Under the pieces are notes generated by a model that did not search any database, was not told the origin of the DNA, and saw only the letters and a program-made list of their open reading frames with translations. A DNA stretch of 64,000 nucleotides from Prionace glauca (taxonomy: Eukaryota > Chordata > Chondrichthyes > Carcharhiniformes > Carcharhinidae), in assembly GCA_037974335.1 (NCBI GenBank), contig CM075760.1, forward strand, positions 28,286,402 to 28,350,401, written 5' to 3'. Positions 23,426-33,704 of this stretch are shown piece after piece (the first letter of the stretch is position 1; each line of letters opens with the position of its first letter). A program made the translations under genes and the position numbers.

Positions 23426-23735
23426 TTTATTTGATTTATTATTATCACACACATTCGTACACAGTCTTGCGCACTATACAGACGGAGCATACCGTGCATA
23501 GAGAAGGAAGGGAGAGAGTGAAGAATATTATGTTGTAGTCATAGCTCGGGTCTAGAAAAATATCAATTTAATGCGAGGTAGATCCATTCAAAACTCTGAT
23601 TGCAGCTGTAAAGAAATAGTTTCTGATTCGGTTTGTAGTCTCCTCAGAATTTGTTTTTATCTAGTCCCTGATGGAAAAAGGTGAGAGAGTGTGTCCGGGG
23701 TGAGGTGTGTTTTCTTTTCATAGTTTTTTTTAAAG
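23426..23735 (+). mobile_element. interspersed repeat inserted in the VH pseudogene
   Basis: ATTTGATTTATTATTATCAC, CTTGCGCACTATACAGACGG, AGAGAAGGAAGGGAGAGAGT and GGTCTAGAAAAATATCAATT are phrases of a common elasmobranch repeat. Its ends coincide with the interruption between the leader intron and framework 1. Confidence 0.75.
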
Positions 23736-23984
23736 TGTCGGATCGGAGGTTGTGTTGACTCAGCCAGAGGCAGAAACCGGGCATCCCTGAGACTCCCTGA
23801 GACTGAGCTGTAAAGACAAAGTGTTCAATATGGGCAGCAACTGGATGGTCTGGGTCCAACCAGTCCCTGATAGTGTTTATAGTTTCTCCTTCAGTATGAT
23901 AGACTTGGATCAACCCACAATTCCTCCGCCCCAGAGATTCAGAATCAATTTATTCCACCCAAAGACACTTAAAACGACGTGAAG

Positions 23985-24125
23985 AGAAATTGCTGGACAG
24001 TCTCATGACATCTGGACTCGAAACGTCAGCTGTTCCCTCTCCTTACAAATATTGCCAGGCCTGCTGAGATTTTCCAGCATTTTCTCTTTGGGTTTGAATT
24101 CCAGAATCTACAGAATTGTTTTTAT
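23985..24125 (+). mobile_element. SINE-like insertion between framework 2 and 3 remnants
   Basis: CATCTGGACTCGAAACGTCA, GGCCTGCTGAGATTTTCCAG and a CCAGAATCTACAG tail are those of a common shark SINE, also seen at 28370, 28780, 57105 and 58310 in either orientation. Confidence 0.75.
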
Positions 24126-24151
24126 ACTTCAAACAACATTTTCTCTTTGCA

Positions 24152-24834
24152 AATAACTATAAACCGAGTATTCCTATCTTTCTTCTGTCTGTCCTACACA
24201 GACTCCAGTTCCATGTGATGAAAATAACCCTTCACCACCACTGAAATATCCGAGAAATCCACCCAGTTGTATTAAACCTGCAGTGGAAAGTCACCCATCC
24301 AGAGGGCAGGTTTCAGCAAGATGGTTCACAATCACCAATTAATGTTAGCTTTGTCAGTGACGCTCGCATCCAGAGATTCAATAAAACCAGTGCAAATTGC
24401 TGCAGATTCCGGAAATCTAAAACTAAAACAGCAACAGTGCTCCTCAGCATCTCAATGGATATCATCAGAGAAAGAGAACCAGCTTCGTATTTAACATCAA
24501 TGCCAGGATGTAAAATCTCTTGATATAATTATGAACAGCAAGTCTGTTCTGTCCAATTTCCTACCCAAATCCTCATTTGTCAAATAAAATCGCAAATTTG
24601 TTGGCCATTTATCACAACCGGGTTTGTGGGAGTTTGTGGTACGTAACGTACCTGGTTAGTTACAACATGAGAACAGCGACTAAATTCAGCAAAGGTACCT
24701 CAGTGAGTTTTAATAACTTTGGGCCGACATGAGGTCGGGTAAAATGTTCTATACCTTCAAATTCCCCCATAATTTGTAATACTTTGGAATCGCTGAGATT
24801 AATGTGAATATAATCACTGCTCTGCCTGATCATA
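24152..24834. other. no gene seen
   Basis: Includes a short SINE-like piece near 24385-24470 (GCAAATTGCTGCAGATTCCG). I looked here for D segments or recombination signals belonging to the VH pseudogene and found none. Confidence 0.5.
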
Positions 24835-25285
24835 GAAGCATAAAATCATAGAATCCCTACAGTTCAACATGGTCATTCGGTCCAATAACTCTGCAGCGGG
24901 CTCTCCAGCACAGCATCCTACCTAGACAAGCTTTCATCCGATCCCGGCAACCACACATATTCACAGGCTAATCCCCCGAACCTACACATTATTGGACACT
25001 AACAGGAAATTTAGCATAGACAATTTACATTGGGCCTGGGAATGATGCTCTGCCGGATAGCAGACTTGATTAACCAAATGGTCTCCTTCTGCACTGTAGG
25101 GATTCTATGATTCTACTTTGCACATCATTGAGCGCTAAGGGGCAATTTATCAAAGCCAATCCACCTAACCTGCACATCCTGGGACTGTGGAAGGAAACTG
25201 GAGCACTCGGAGGAAACTCACATGGATATGGATAGAATGTGAAAACCACACACAGTCACCCAATGTTAGAATCGAACCCGCCTGT
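24835..25285. mobile_element. composite of nested SINE fragments
   Basis: An antisense SINE tail (ATCATAGAATCCCTACAG) is followed by a sense tail (CTCCTTCTGCACTGTAGGGA, about 25082-25115) and then an antisense body (AAGGGGCAATTTATCAAAGC, CTGGGACTGTGGAAGGAAAC). At least two SINE insertions are nested. Confidence 0.7.
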
Positions 25286-26066
25286 GAGGGAGCAAAAATA
25301 ATCGTATCTCTTAGTGATAACCACATTTTTTACTCTTCCCTCATGTGAGTGTGATCACTATTTGTGAAGGAATATTTCAGACATCAGATCTGTTTTTTTT
25401 ATTTAACTTGTCGAGTTTAAACAGATTAAATCCTCAATCAGATTAACATTCAGTGGAATATCAGCCTGTTCACAGATACTTTATTAATTGTGACATCAGA
25501 ACTTTCAGAACTAATTCTGAAATGAAATGTCTTATTTTATTGTAGTTAAGTACAGCCGGAGTTATGAATGTTCAAAAAGTTTTATTCATATGTTATTTTA
25601 TTCAGTTTTATTCAACTGTTAAAATTCTTAAAATAAATCGCTATGTTGAGTTGAAACTGATCAATAAGTGACGGTTTATCTGGTTTTTCTGTCATGAACA
25701 TTTCATTGTAAACAGTGAGGTATTTATGTAAATAAATACAAGAATAGCAATTCCAAATTAGATTGTTGACTGACAAAAACACAACAAATATTTCCCCACC
25801 AACACAGCACAGAAATAGAGACAACCATGCAAATCAATCAACGGATTCCAGTAATGATTGTTTTTCAACAATATTTATTCATCAGTAATGTGAGGAAAAA
25901 TATCATGATGATATCTATGTTCAGAATTAGGAAATAATCCCTCTGATCCCGAAATGTAATGACACAGAAAACACAGAACATCTCCTGTGTTTCATCTCTT
26001 TCTCTGTCTTTCTCCTGTCTGGTTCTGCGTCTTGTCTCTCCACGATGGTTCATCGTCTTCACTCCA
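25286..26066. other. AT-rich spacer, no gene; one octamer motif
   Basis: No exon seen. ATGCAAAT (the immunoglobulin octamer sequence) occurs at 25827-25834, but with no promoter context around it. TC-rich sequence lies near 25990-26035. Confidence 0.5.
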
Positions 26067-26145
26067 CAGCAAAAGAACATAAGAACGTAAGAAATGGGAG
26101 CAGGAGTAGGCCATCTAGCCCCTCGAGCCTGCCCCGGGCTCGAAA
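26067..26145 (-). mobile_element. antisense CR1 3' trailer
   Basis: AAGAACATAAGAACGTAAGA, GGAGCAGGAGTAGGCCATCT and GCCTGCCCC are the reverse complement of the CR1 trailer and microsatellite at 5225-5291. Confidence 0.85.
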
Positions 26146-26299
26146 AAATCAATGTTTGCCCAATGTATTCTCTCAGCCACAGGTACAGGTTTCTAAAAGA
26201 ATATAATTCAATAAATTGGAATCCATGACTGAGATTTACTCTAAAAGATCTCTTGAGAAATCAATGATCTTGAAATGCTTGAAACATTTTCTTCTGCAC

Positions 26300-26900
26300 C
26301 TAACCTCGGTTCCACCTGGTGATAAGGATTCAATGTGGAATCTTTCCCTATATTTAGCCGGTGTTGTCCCTGTCCTTGGAGTATTTGACTGGACAGAGTA
26401 GAGGAATATTTACTCTGCGTCTGAACTCATTGTTCCTGGTTTATGAATGGTTGATATATCTTTGTCAGGGAAGATTTAATCCGTATCGAATCTCTGCTGT
26501 ACCTAGCCTGGGTGTGTTTTGTGGAACTGTGTGGACGGCTCTTTCCCCTATACCTAACACTAATTTAAACCTGCCTCCTGGATCTCGGAAGGAAGAGTGC
26601 AGGAGAGATTTTACATAGAAGAGTGTCCATGCTCTTTCTGCCTTAATTTTGTTTGAACAGATTTATAGACGGAGTTTCAGTCTGTTTATAGACAGTATAA
26701 TGTTGTAAGAACGTTTGAATTGGATAGTTTAGAGGGAGATTCTCTTTGCATCTCACTCATGCTATTCCTGATTTAGGAGTTATTAATTTGCCAGTACAGA
26801 GGGGATTTTGCATTCTGCAGCGAACCCCATGTTACTCCTGTCCTGTAAGATTTTGATGGGAGAGTCGGCCGTCTTTACAAATTTCATGGGGATTGAACCA
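26300..26900. repeat. degenerate minisatellite, unit about 65 bp
   Basis: Diverged repeats of a phrase like CTGTCCTTGGAGTATTTGAC, GGACAGAGTAGAGGAATATT and TACTCTGCGTCTGAACTC, seen near 26365, 26495, 26690-26770 and 26835. This resembles a tandem repeat known in shark DNA. The open frame at 26361-26618 is spurious. Confidence 0.55.
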
Positions 26901-27009
26901 GTATCTTTATATTACAGTAAATTTACCCTGTGTTAGCTCGTATTATGAGCCATGCCTTCGTTTATTTTCCACTGGACCCTAACTCATTCTATCTTGCATG
27001 TAGAATGTT

Positions 27010-27262
27010 ATGTTGTCTGTCTTTGCACATAGTAAATTGGATATATTATCTGTCTGTACTAAATTAGACGCTGTCCCTGCTTATATTGTATGTCACTATG
27101 TTTCTGTTTATATTAAACGAGACATTGTCTCTGTTTATATTAATTTAGATCTCTCTCTGTTTGTATCAAAGTCGATGCAATCTTATTTCTGCAATTGTCC
27201 ATATCCGCGTTTATATTGTATTAGACATGGTCTCAGTTTTTACTGCACTGGTCAATGCCAGT
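27010..27262. repeat. degenerate short tandem repeat, about 30-bp phrases
   Basis: Repeated TCTGTTTATATTAA(A)CGAGAC-like phrases at 27100, 27125, 27160 and 27210. Probably related in reverse orientation to the repeats at 7600-8540. Confidence 0.55.
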
Positions 27263-29775
27263 AATGATTAAAGTGGCTGGGAGAACACAATTCTCTGCAT
27301 CCTTCTGCAAGGGCAAACCGTGTGAGGTTTTGGACACTGGAAAAGAAATCTGAAATCTACTTCTGCTGGCTGCAGTGAAAGTGGATATCAAGTCCTGTGT
27401 AGCATTCACTGTCAATGAAGAACAAAAAAACAAAGAAAATTACAGCACAATAAAATACTGGTGATCCAATACTGCCCGTTTCTGGATCTTGCCTGATAAC
27501 AATCTTTTTTATCCCAACATATTATCTCTTCTTCTCACAAAACCGTGAAGTAAAACAAACCTAATTCAAAGAGAGGCATAGTTAGTGCAGGAACAAAATT
27601 GCCAAAGTGAAATATATATCGGGTGAGTATCAAATATTACATCACCAGAGAGAATGCCGTGTGCAATGTAAACTGAGCTCTGGTCTAGCAGAGTATTAAC
27701 AGAGCCAGGCTGTATTTTAATATAAACAGGGGCCTGGTTCAAGAAAATAGTAATGAGTTAGTGCCGAGTGCCACGTGGGGATGGTCAATTGCCAAATTCC
27801 AATCAGACCCATATCCCGTGAACGAAACATTTTTAAAAATAACATTGTCAAGTGAAATAAAACTGAGGCAGTGTCTCGCACAGTTTTACTGATATAGGAA
27901 CTTCTTAGACATGAACTGAGACAGTGCTGAGTAATTAATGATACGAATAAGGAGAATATAAAAAAAAGTTCAGAAAGATTGTAATTATTTTCACCAATTA
28001 CCATCCATTTGCAATTTAATAATTTCATTCACCAGATCTCATTCATATATAATGAGGAATATATTTACAGTTACTCTGTGATAAGAAAGCGACGTTGCCT
28101 CGGCCCCCATTTATTCCCCATTGCTAATTGCATTCAGTAAGCTGGTGGTGAACCGCCTTATTCAATTGCTGCAGAACCTGCAGTGTAGGTACACCGACAG
28201 TGCTCTTAGGGAGGGTGTTCCTGGACTCCGACGCAGCGTAAGTAAAGGAGTGGTCCAAGAGAGGTTTGTGAGTGTCTTGGAGAGGAGTTTACAGCCGGGG
28301 TTGTTCCAATTCCCCAGTTATCATCAACTCATACAGATAAACAATTAATTCACCAATTATATTCATCAGTTTGATAAAAGCAAAATACTGCAGATTCTGG
28401 AAACTGAAACAAAAATAATGAATGCTGGAAAATCTCAACGAGTCTGACAGCATCTGTGGAGAGAGAATAGAGCCAACGTTTCGAGTCAGTGTGGTTTTTT
28501 TTGGAAGAAATTGAAGAGGATGATGACATTGAGAAATGATGTGGGTGGACAGGGATTAGGATTTTTTTGAGAATATAGTTTCTGATTGGGATGTTGATTA
28601 GTTTAGGATGAAGAAGTTTGTTCTGATATTTGGGATCACTCTGTGAATTGATGCAGCTTATGTGAGTGTCTCGAAATAGTATCTATTATTTCTGTTATTC
28701 CCATCTCACAGGAAATTTATGCAGCTTTTCTAACACGTTGCAGGAAGCAATGATGATCTATCCATAGCAGCAGGGATACTCTGCCGAAGGGTCATCCAGA
28801 TGTGAAACAAAGGCTCTATTCTGTCTCCACAGATGTTACTGAGATTCTCCAGTATTTTCTGTTTATTTTCGGCATTTCGGCATTGATATATAACTGTACT
28901 TTGCTTCGTATAATTTATTGATATTAAACTTTATTGACAACACATTGGCTTTTTGACACCAAGAAATAAAATCTGTCCCAGAATTCAGTGGGGAATGGAA
29001 TTAATTCAGACCGAGGATATGAACAGCTAACCAGCAGCCTCTGCGCTTCATTGACAAGTCACCACCTCATCATCACACAGAAAGTCCTGACACATAGCTG
29101 GAGTGTGTGACGGTTTTCAAAGTGATGATATAAATGGAACAACCGGCACTTCATGTGAAGTTACTGAATCTTTAAATTCCGAATCATTATTACACTGTTT
29201 TGGGAAATAATGTTACACTTGTAGTTTTCCAGTGAGCTTCACAAATATTTCTGTTGCTACTTTATTTACTTTTCACCCTGTTGTCTTCACTAATTTGGGT
29301 GAGGGTTTGTTGATTGATTTGTTGTATATGAAAGAACCAGTATTTTATATAGTACAATCATTCCTCCTCAACCAAATCCCGCTCTCTCTTTCTGTCCTGG
29401 ATATGAAGATTCAGCATCAGCAGAGAAATGAACTGTTCCGAACTGCAGGAAAATCTCCCCCTACTCTTCAAGAGGATCAGCTTGCTAACTCCCGAGAAAC
29501 TCGGAATGTATTTCACCCAGACACTCTGGAAGGATTGATGGACACACATTGCATAAAGGAGTTGTTTCAATTTATGAAGTAGTCAAACACAAATATGGAA
29601 ATGTAGAACAACATCATTCAGTCCCATTTATCAATGAATCCACCAATCCATTCAGTAATTCCTCAATCAAAATATTCAGGCATCCAACAGTCATTCATCC
29701 ATCAGTCATTCAAATGTCATTCATTCCTGTGTCAACACAGTCATACATTCATTGTTTGTGTAGATGGTGACATCA
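27263..29775. repeat. repeat-rich intergenic DNA, right-hand duplication begins
   Basis: No gene. The stretch from about 27950 to 28350 is related to 19340-19680 and contains the same antisense LINE phrase (GGTGGTGAACCGCC, GTGTAGGTACACCGACAGTG). SINE-like pieces occur at 28370-28500 (antisense, GCAAAATACTGCAGATTCTG) and 28780-28870 (sense). From 28880 to 29775 I recognise nothing beyond AT-rich sequence. Confidence 0.55.
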
Positions 29776-31730
29776 ATTATTTTAATTGATCCAGTGATCC
29801 AGAGGCCCAGGGCAATGATGTGAGGACAAGGATTTAAGTCGGACCGTTTCCGCAGGTAGATTTTGAATTCTATTGATAAATCTGGAATGGATACTAATTG
29901 CGATCATTGGAACCGCTCTGATTCCCCAATGGAGGAAATCTGCCATCCCTACATTGTCTCACAAGGATATAACTGCAGACTGAAAGCAAAATAGCTGACT
30001 CTTTAATATCTACAGAAGTGTCCAAGAAAACCAGTCAATTTAAGGGAATTTGGGACAGGCAAAGAGTGTTGGTCTTTCCAAACAAACATCACATGGAAAG
30101 ATAAAAGAAGATAAAATATAAATGTGCATGCTCAAATATAACAGCATGTATCATCTCTCTGAGCCATTTTTCAGTCTGCCTGTGATTATTTCTGTCCGTC
30201 CATCACGATATCCTGATGTGTTGGAAAAATCATCATTGTTGTTAATTGGGTGCCAGAGAAGGTGGAAAATAATCCTTTCTTTAGAGATGGGAAAACATCA
30301 TCTAGATTTATAACTTCCAAAAATTCAAGTGCCTCCAGTCCTGTTGCTGGGTAGATTTGTTTATAAATAGACCTTACTGATAACATGCAGGGTTTTAAGT
30401 TGGCTTGTAGCCAAGCGGTCAGTGCTGATGAAACTGATCTTTGATCTACTGCACAAATACCCCCAGATGTTTCCTGTCAATAACTTTGAGCATTTGACAG
30501 CAGCCTGGATTGCTGCCAAACACTGTGTGGAACAGATTAGCGTGAAGCTCAATGGACAACATGGGATTCAGACATTTAAACAGTAAATGTTTAATTCCCA
30601 CAATTTAAATCGCAATCATTCTAATCAAGTATTTTCATTCAGTGTCCTGTTCATTACCTGAGTAAATACTATGTCAAACAATAAAGCGACCGGATCATTC
30701 TTTTCATTTCTATAGTTTCCGAGTAAATTTCATTCCAATAATTAAAGTCTGTTTATTAATCACTTCATGAAATGAGAGAGAGAGATGTTGATGGGCCCAG
30801 TTCCCCAGTGAAGTAAAATCGGTGCAATGACATGAAATAATATTAAAACAACATCATAAAACTGACATGAACACCGGGGATTCCTGGAATATTCTGAAAT
30901 TTCTGTATCACATTGAAACAGCAGCGTGTCTTGTACCTGATTAGCACCGTGTTCTATTGTACAGTATAATCTGATTTCTGTTATTGAAGAGTTCCTCTCA
31001 TAGCTGCCAATGATTGGAGAAATGATCAGTTCATAACCTGATTGAATGGAAGATAAAACATTTATTCTTGTGATATTGTGCAATGTGCCGCAAAGCTCTG
31101 ATATCCTGTATTCCCAATACCAGTGTATGTTAGACAGCCGGTAACCAATAGAGTGAGTTGCAATGACCTGGATGCTGAAGGAGAACTTTAATGATCTCAG
31201 TGTCCGTTCCGATTCATTAACTTCTCCGTCAAAAATCAATTTAATTTTATGTTTCTCTGTCAACTCACTATTTAATTATCAGGAGGTTGGGATTCTCATT
31301 ATTTTCAAAGGCCTGTCTTCGAGATTGGGGCAGTTTGAAAATATAAGGAGAAACATTGTATTGTGTGAGAGTTTCTTCTCATCTCCAAACCCAATTTGTA
31401 CAGCGAAAGCCACCAAACTGTAAATAGAATCACTTTGTATATCCTACACATTGAGTTACAGAAATCGATGGTATTTCTTCTGATAAATTGTGCTTTATTA
31501 TTGTAATGTGGCAGAGACACGGAATTGTTGCAAAATTCTCTAATGTTCCAAAATGTTATTTCTTCATTTTCAGATTTATTTTCTTCTTGGGGTGTGATAA
31601 TAAAATCACCATTTTTACAATGGAATTACTTATTTAAATAAATAAATGATGAACTGTAACATCACCATCAGAAATAATGGGGACAATACAATGAACATTT
31701 CAGCCAAACAAATATCCCGATACAGATAAA
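29776..31730 (+). repeat. VH upstream flank (right copy of the duplication)
   Basis: Begins with the shark SINE-like repeat (CAGTGATCCAGAGGCCCAGG) and is collinear with 20838-22330. It contains no exon that I recognise; the short open frames are not conserved with the left copy. Confidence 0.7.
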
Positions 31731-31804
31731 ATGTCCATTTTAATATTAATCTATTGTAAATCTCCGAGTCCATTCTGTTGGGGGTGTGGAAGGTGGGACG
31801 TGGA

Positions 31805-31848
31805 TCCAGGCGCCGCCTCCAGCAGGGAATCAACAGGCGGCGCCTGGA
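31805..31848. promoter_or_regulatory. GC-rich hairpin upstream of the VH TATA box
   Basis: A perfect inverted repeat: left arm TCCAGGCGCCGCCT (31805-31818), 16-nt loop, right arm AGGCGGCGCCTGGA (31835-31848). Each arm contains the palindrome GGCGCC. It ends 21 bp before the TATA-like element, in otherwise AT-rich DNA. This could be a protein-binding element of the VH promoter; function is inferred only. Confidence 0.6.
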
Positions 31849-31869
31849 AAGCCGCCCCCTTCTGCCGGG

Positions 31870-31879
31870 TATTTAAATA
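31870..31879 (+). promoter_or_regulatory. TATA-like box of the VH promoter
   Basis: TATTTAAATA lies 90 bp upstream of the leader ATG, a reasonable place for a TATA element with a short 5' leader. No ATGCAAAT octamer was found in the 300 bp upstream, unlike mammalian VH promoters. Confidence 0.65.
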
Positions 31880-31968
31880 CCGCTCACTGGGACCGGAATC
31901 CAACAGTCCAGGAGCTGGTTTGTTCACTGAGTTCCTGACACAACCATTTCCCCCAAATCACCAGAAAG

Positions 31969-32014
31969 ATGAGGTCGGCCATTTCTCTCAGTTTGTTGCT
32001 GACTTTCTTATCTG
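31969..32014 (+). CDS. IGHV: VH leader exon (signal peptide part 1)
   Basis: The ATG opens a signal peptide, MRSAISLSLLLTFLSG, split by a phase-1 intron with donor G|GTGAGT at 32014/32015. With the next exon the leader reads MRSAISLSLLLTFLSGVQS: a basic residue, a leucine-rich core and a small-residue cleavage site before the mature chain. The 132-bp intron to the V exon is typical of Ig V genes. This start is chosen because it is the only ATG giving a hydrophobic leader in frame with the V exon. Confidence 0.93.
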
Positions 32015-32146
32015 GTGAGTATTTTTTTATTATTGTTCAAGTTTCTCACTGTTACTGTCTCAGTGTTAGTCTCTCTCTGGAATGTTCCAGACTCAGCAAT
32101 CATTTCACTAAGATTAACCCCCGGTGTTTTTGATCTATTTTTACAG

Positions 32147-32451
32147 GTGTCCAGTCGGATGTTGTGTTGACCCAGCCAGAGGCAGAGACCGGGCGTCCCG
32201 GAGGTTCCCTGAAACTGACCTGTAAAACCAGCGGGTTCGATCTTAGCAGCTACGACATGGGTTGGATCCGGCAGGTTCCCGGACAGGGCCTGGAGTGGCT
32301 GGCTAGCTACTATGCATACGACAGTCCCGACTACGCGCCATCAATTCAGGGTCGATTTACTGTGTCCGCAGACACTTCAAACAATATCTTCTCTTTGGAC
32401 ATGAGGAGCCTAAAGATTGAAGACACGGCCATCTATTACTGTGCCAGAGAC
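32147..32451 (+). CDS. IGHV: IgM heavy-chain variable gene (VH), germline, intact
   Basis: Encodes a complete V domain from after the TTTACAG acceptor. The mature protein starts [10 protein letters not shown], characteristic of shark VH. The first disulfide Cys is in LKLTCKTSG, the core Trp in [15 protein letters not shown], framework 3 reads [18 protein letters not shown], and the segment ends [11 protein letters not shown] with the second Cys. CDR1 is around SSYDMG and CDR2 around [11 protein letters not shown]. No stops or frameshifts. The exon ends directly at a recombination heptamer, so it is not joined to D or J in the germline. Its product would form the antigen-binding half of IgM with a light chain. 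Frames that run past 32451 into the recombination signal are not coding. Confidence 0.96.
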
Positions 32452-32490
32452 CACAGCGAGAGGATCCAGGGCTTCACCCGGACAAGAACA
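32452..32490 (+). promoter_or_regulatory. VH 3' recombination signal (23-bp spacer)
   Basis: Heptamer CACAGCG (consensus CACAGTG, one change), 23-bp spacer, nonamer ACAAGAACA (consensus ACAAAAACC, two changes). A RAG target that can pair only with 12-spacer signals of D1 or D2. Confidence 0.93.
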
Positions 32491-32838
32491 GCCCGACAGG
32501 GGATTCCGCATCTTCCATCATAACCTGAAGGTCAGTATCTGTTTTAAATGCAATATGATCGAGGGTGGTCACAAACAAACTATAATCGTGTTTTAAATAA
32601 AAGTAACACAGAAAGCATTTAACAGTAAAACTTCCCAAACTCACCCATATAACTGATGAGCTTTTCACTGACTTTATATTCATTGTAGTTTCAGCAAGTA
32701 CCACACACGATATATTACTCTTTTTAATATTTCTGATAGATTGTGTTGTATAAACAGTTGCCTACATTTTACATTAGAGCAAAACTAATGGCCCATTTAA
32801 AGTGAATATTGAACAGCAGGACTGAACAGAGTGAGTGC

Positions 32839-32866
32839 AGTTTTTGTATGGGTGTGTGTCACTGTG
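32839..32866 (+). promoter_or_regulatory. D1 5' recombination signal (12-bp spacer)
   Basis: Inverted nonamer AGTTTTTGT, 12-bp spacer, heptamer CACTGTG (perfect). Confidence 0.95.
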
Positions 32867-32883
32867 ATACTATAGCGATGGGT
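32867..32883 (+). other. IGHD: D1 gene segment (17 bp)
   Basis: ATACTATAGCGATGGGT lies between two opposite recombination signals, 12-bp spacer on the left and 22-bp on the right. It would contribute to CDR3. The distance to V (about 350 bp) and to D2 (about 300 bp) fits the compact shark cluster. Confidence 0.95.
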
Positions 32884-32921
32884 CACAGTGCTGAGAAAAG
32901 CGCCATCCTCATACAAAAACC
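32884..32921 (+). promoter_or_regulatory. D1 3' recombination signal (22-bp spacer)
   Basis: Heptamer CACAGTG (perfect), 22-bp spacer, nonamer ACAAAAACC (perfect). It acts as a 23-type signal and can pair with either D2 signal, but not with J. Confidence 0.95.
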
Positions 32922-33224
32922 TCAGAAAAGGACGTTGCTTAAGTGACCAATGCCGTTGCCGAATGCAAAAGTAAATGAGGGTTCAACAAAATAATACTTA
33001 GAAACAGCATTGTTTTTTTTAAGATGTAAATGGTTCAATTTTATTGTTATTGATTTACACGCTGAATGTGCACAGAGAGTGTAAAAGTTTCTAACTCCTT
33101 TTATCAATATCATGACCAGTAAAAATTGAAATATCTCACTGACTCACCCTTAACGAGCTGGAAACAGGCTTTTGTAATAGCAGTGAAATTACCTGTCTGT
33201 ATTTTACAGTTAACAGTCCGCCTC

Positions 33225-33252
33225 AGTATTTGTCATGCTGTGTCTCACTGTG
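33225..33252 (+). promoter_or_regulatory. D2 5' recombination signal (12-bp spacer)
   Basis: Inverted nonamer AGTATTTGT, 12-bp spacer, heptamer CACTGTG. Confidence 0.93.
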
Positions 33253-33264
33253 ATAGCTGGATGG
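33253..33264 (+). other. IGHD: D2 gene segment (12 bp)
   Basis: ATAGCTGGATGG lies between two 12-spacer signals, so it can join D1 or V on the left and J on the right. This matches the two-D arrangement of shark IgM clusters. Confidence 0.94.
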
Positions 33265-33292
33265 CACAGCAGTTACTGTCAATACAAAAACC
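33265..33292 (+). promoter_or_regulatory. D2 3' recombination signal (12-bp spacer)
   Basis: Heptamer CACAGCA (two changes from consensus), 12-bp spacer, nonamer ACAAAAACC (perfect). Confidence 0.94.
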
Positions 33293-33617
33293 CCTCAGCA
33301 CCGATTGACTGAAACTGGATCAGTGTCACTTTTAAATCCCAACTGTAATCACAGCACAGTATTATTTATGTCCAGTACTGACCACATGGCAAGAATAAAC
33401 ATGGAAAATCTTGATAATTACTCAATTATCGATGTGTGTTTTCAACAACATGTTCACCTGTAACTTTGTGAAATATAAAACTTTAGGGTCATTTATGAAT
33501 GTCAAATGATATCCAGAAATACAATTATAATTTAATGAACATTAATTGATTTTGCTTTTCCTTGGGTTTGTGAATATTTAAAATAATGGTGATTTTGCGT
33601 CTATTTTGTGCAGGGAC

Positions 33618-33656
33618 GGTTATTGTATGACACAGCCTACGGAATGTGACACTGTG
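33618..33656 (+). promoter_or_regulatory. JH 5' recombination signal (23-bp spacer)
   Basis: Inverted nonamer GGTTATTGT, 23-bp spacer, heptamer CACTGTG. It can pair only with the D2 3' signal among its neighbours. Confidence 0.95.
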
Positions 33657-33704
33657 ACTACTTCGACTACTGGGGACAAGGGACCATGGTGACGGTGACT
33701 ACAG
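33657..33704 (+). CDS. IGHJ: IgM joining segment (JH)
   Basis: Encodes YFDYWGQGTMVTVTT with the WGQG motif that forms the last V-domain strand. It ends in ACAG|GTAAGA, a donor that leaves a single G to complete the first codon (Ala) of C1 at 43923. Intact, single J, immediately after its recombination signal. Confidence 0.96.

Larger units (their letters stand above)
23331..24151 (+). pseudogene. VH pseudogene, split by two repeat insertions
   Basis: The leader intron is recognisable at 23335-23425 (CCTCAGTGTTAG, TCAGCAATCA, CGGTGTTTTTTGAT), matching the working gene at 32058-32136. Framework 1 follows an insertion and starts near 23737 (GATCGGAGGTTGTGTTGACT, CAGCCAGAGGCAGAAACCGG). It continues to a framework-2-like stretch near 23835-23870. 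A framework-3 remnant, ACTTCAAACAACATTTTCTC, lies at 24127. There is no leader exon, no intact frame, no YYCAR end and no recombination signal. It is the VH of the left copy of the duplicated flank. It cannot encode a V domain, but could in principle donate sequence by gene conversion. Confidence 0.85.

Noticed and set aside
24150-24830. D or J segments belonging to the VH pseudogene
   Set aside because: I searched for CACTGTG/CACAGTG with nonamers at 12 or 23 bp and found none.
25827-25834. Octamer ATGCAAAT as an Ig promoter
   Set aside because: No TATA, leader or V exon follows; a chance 8-mer is the simpler explanation.
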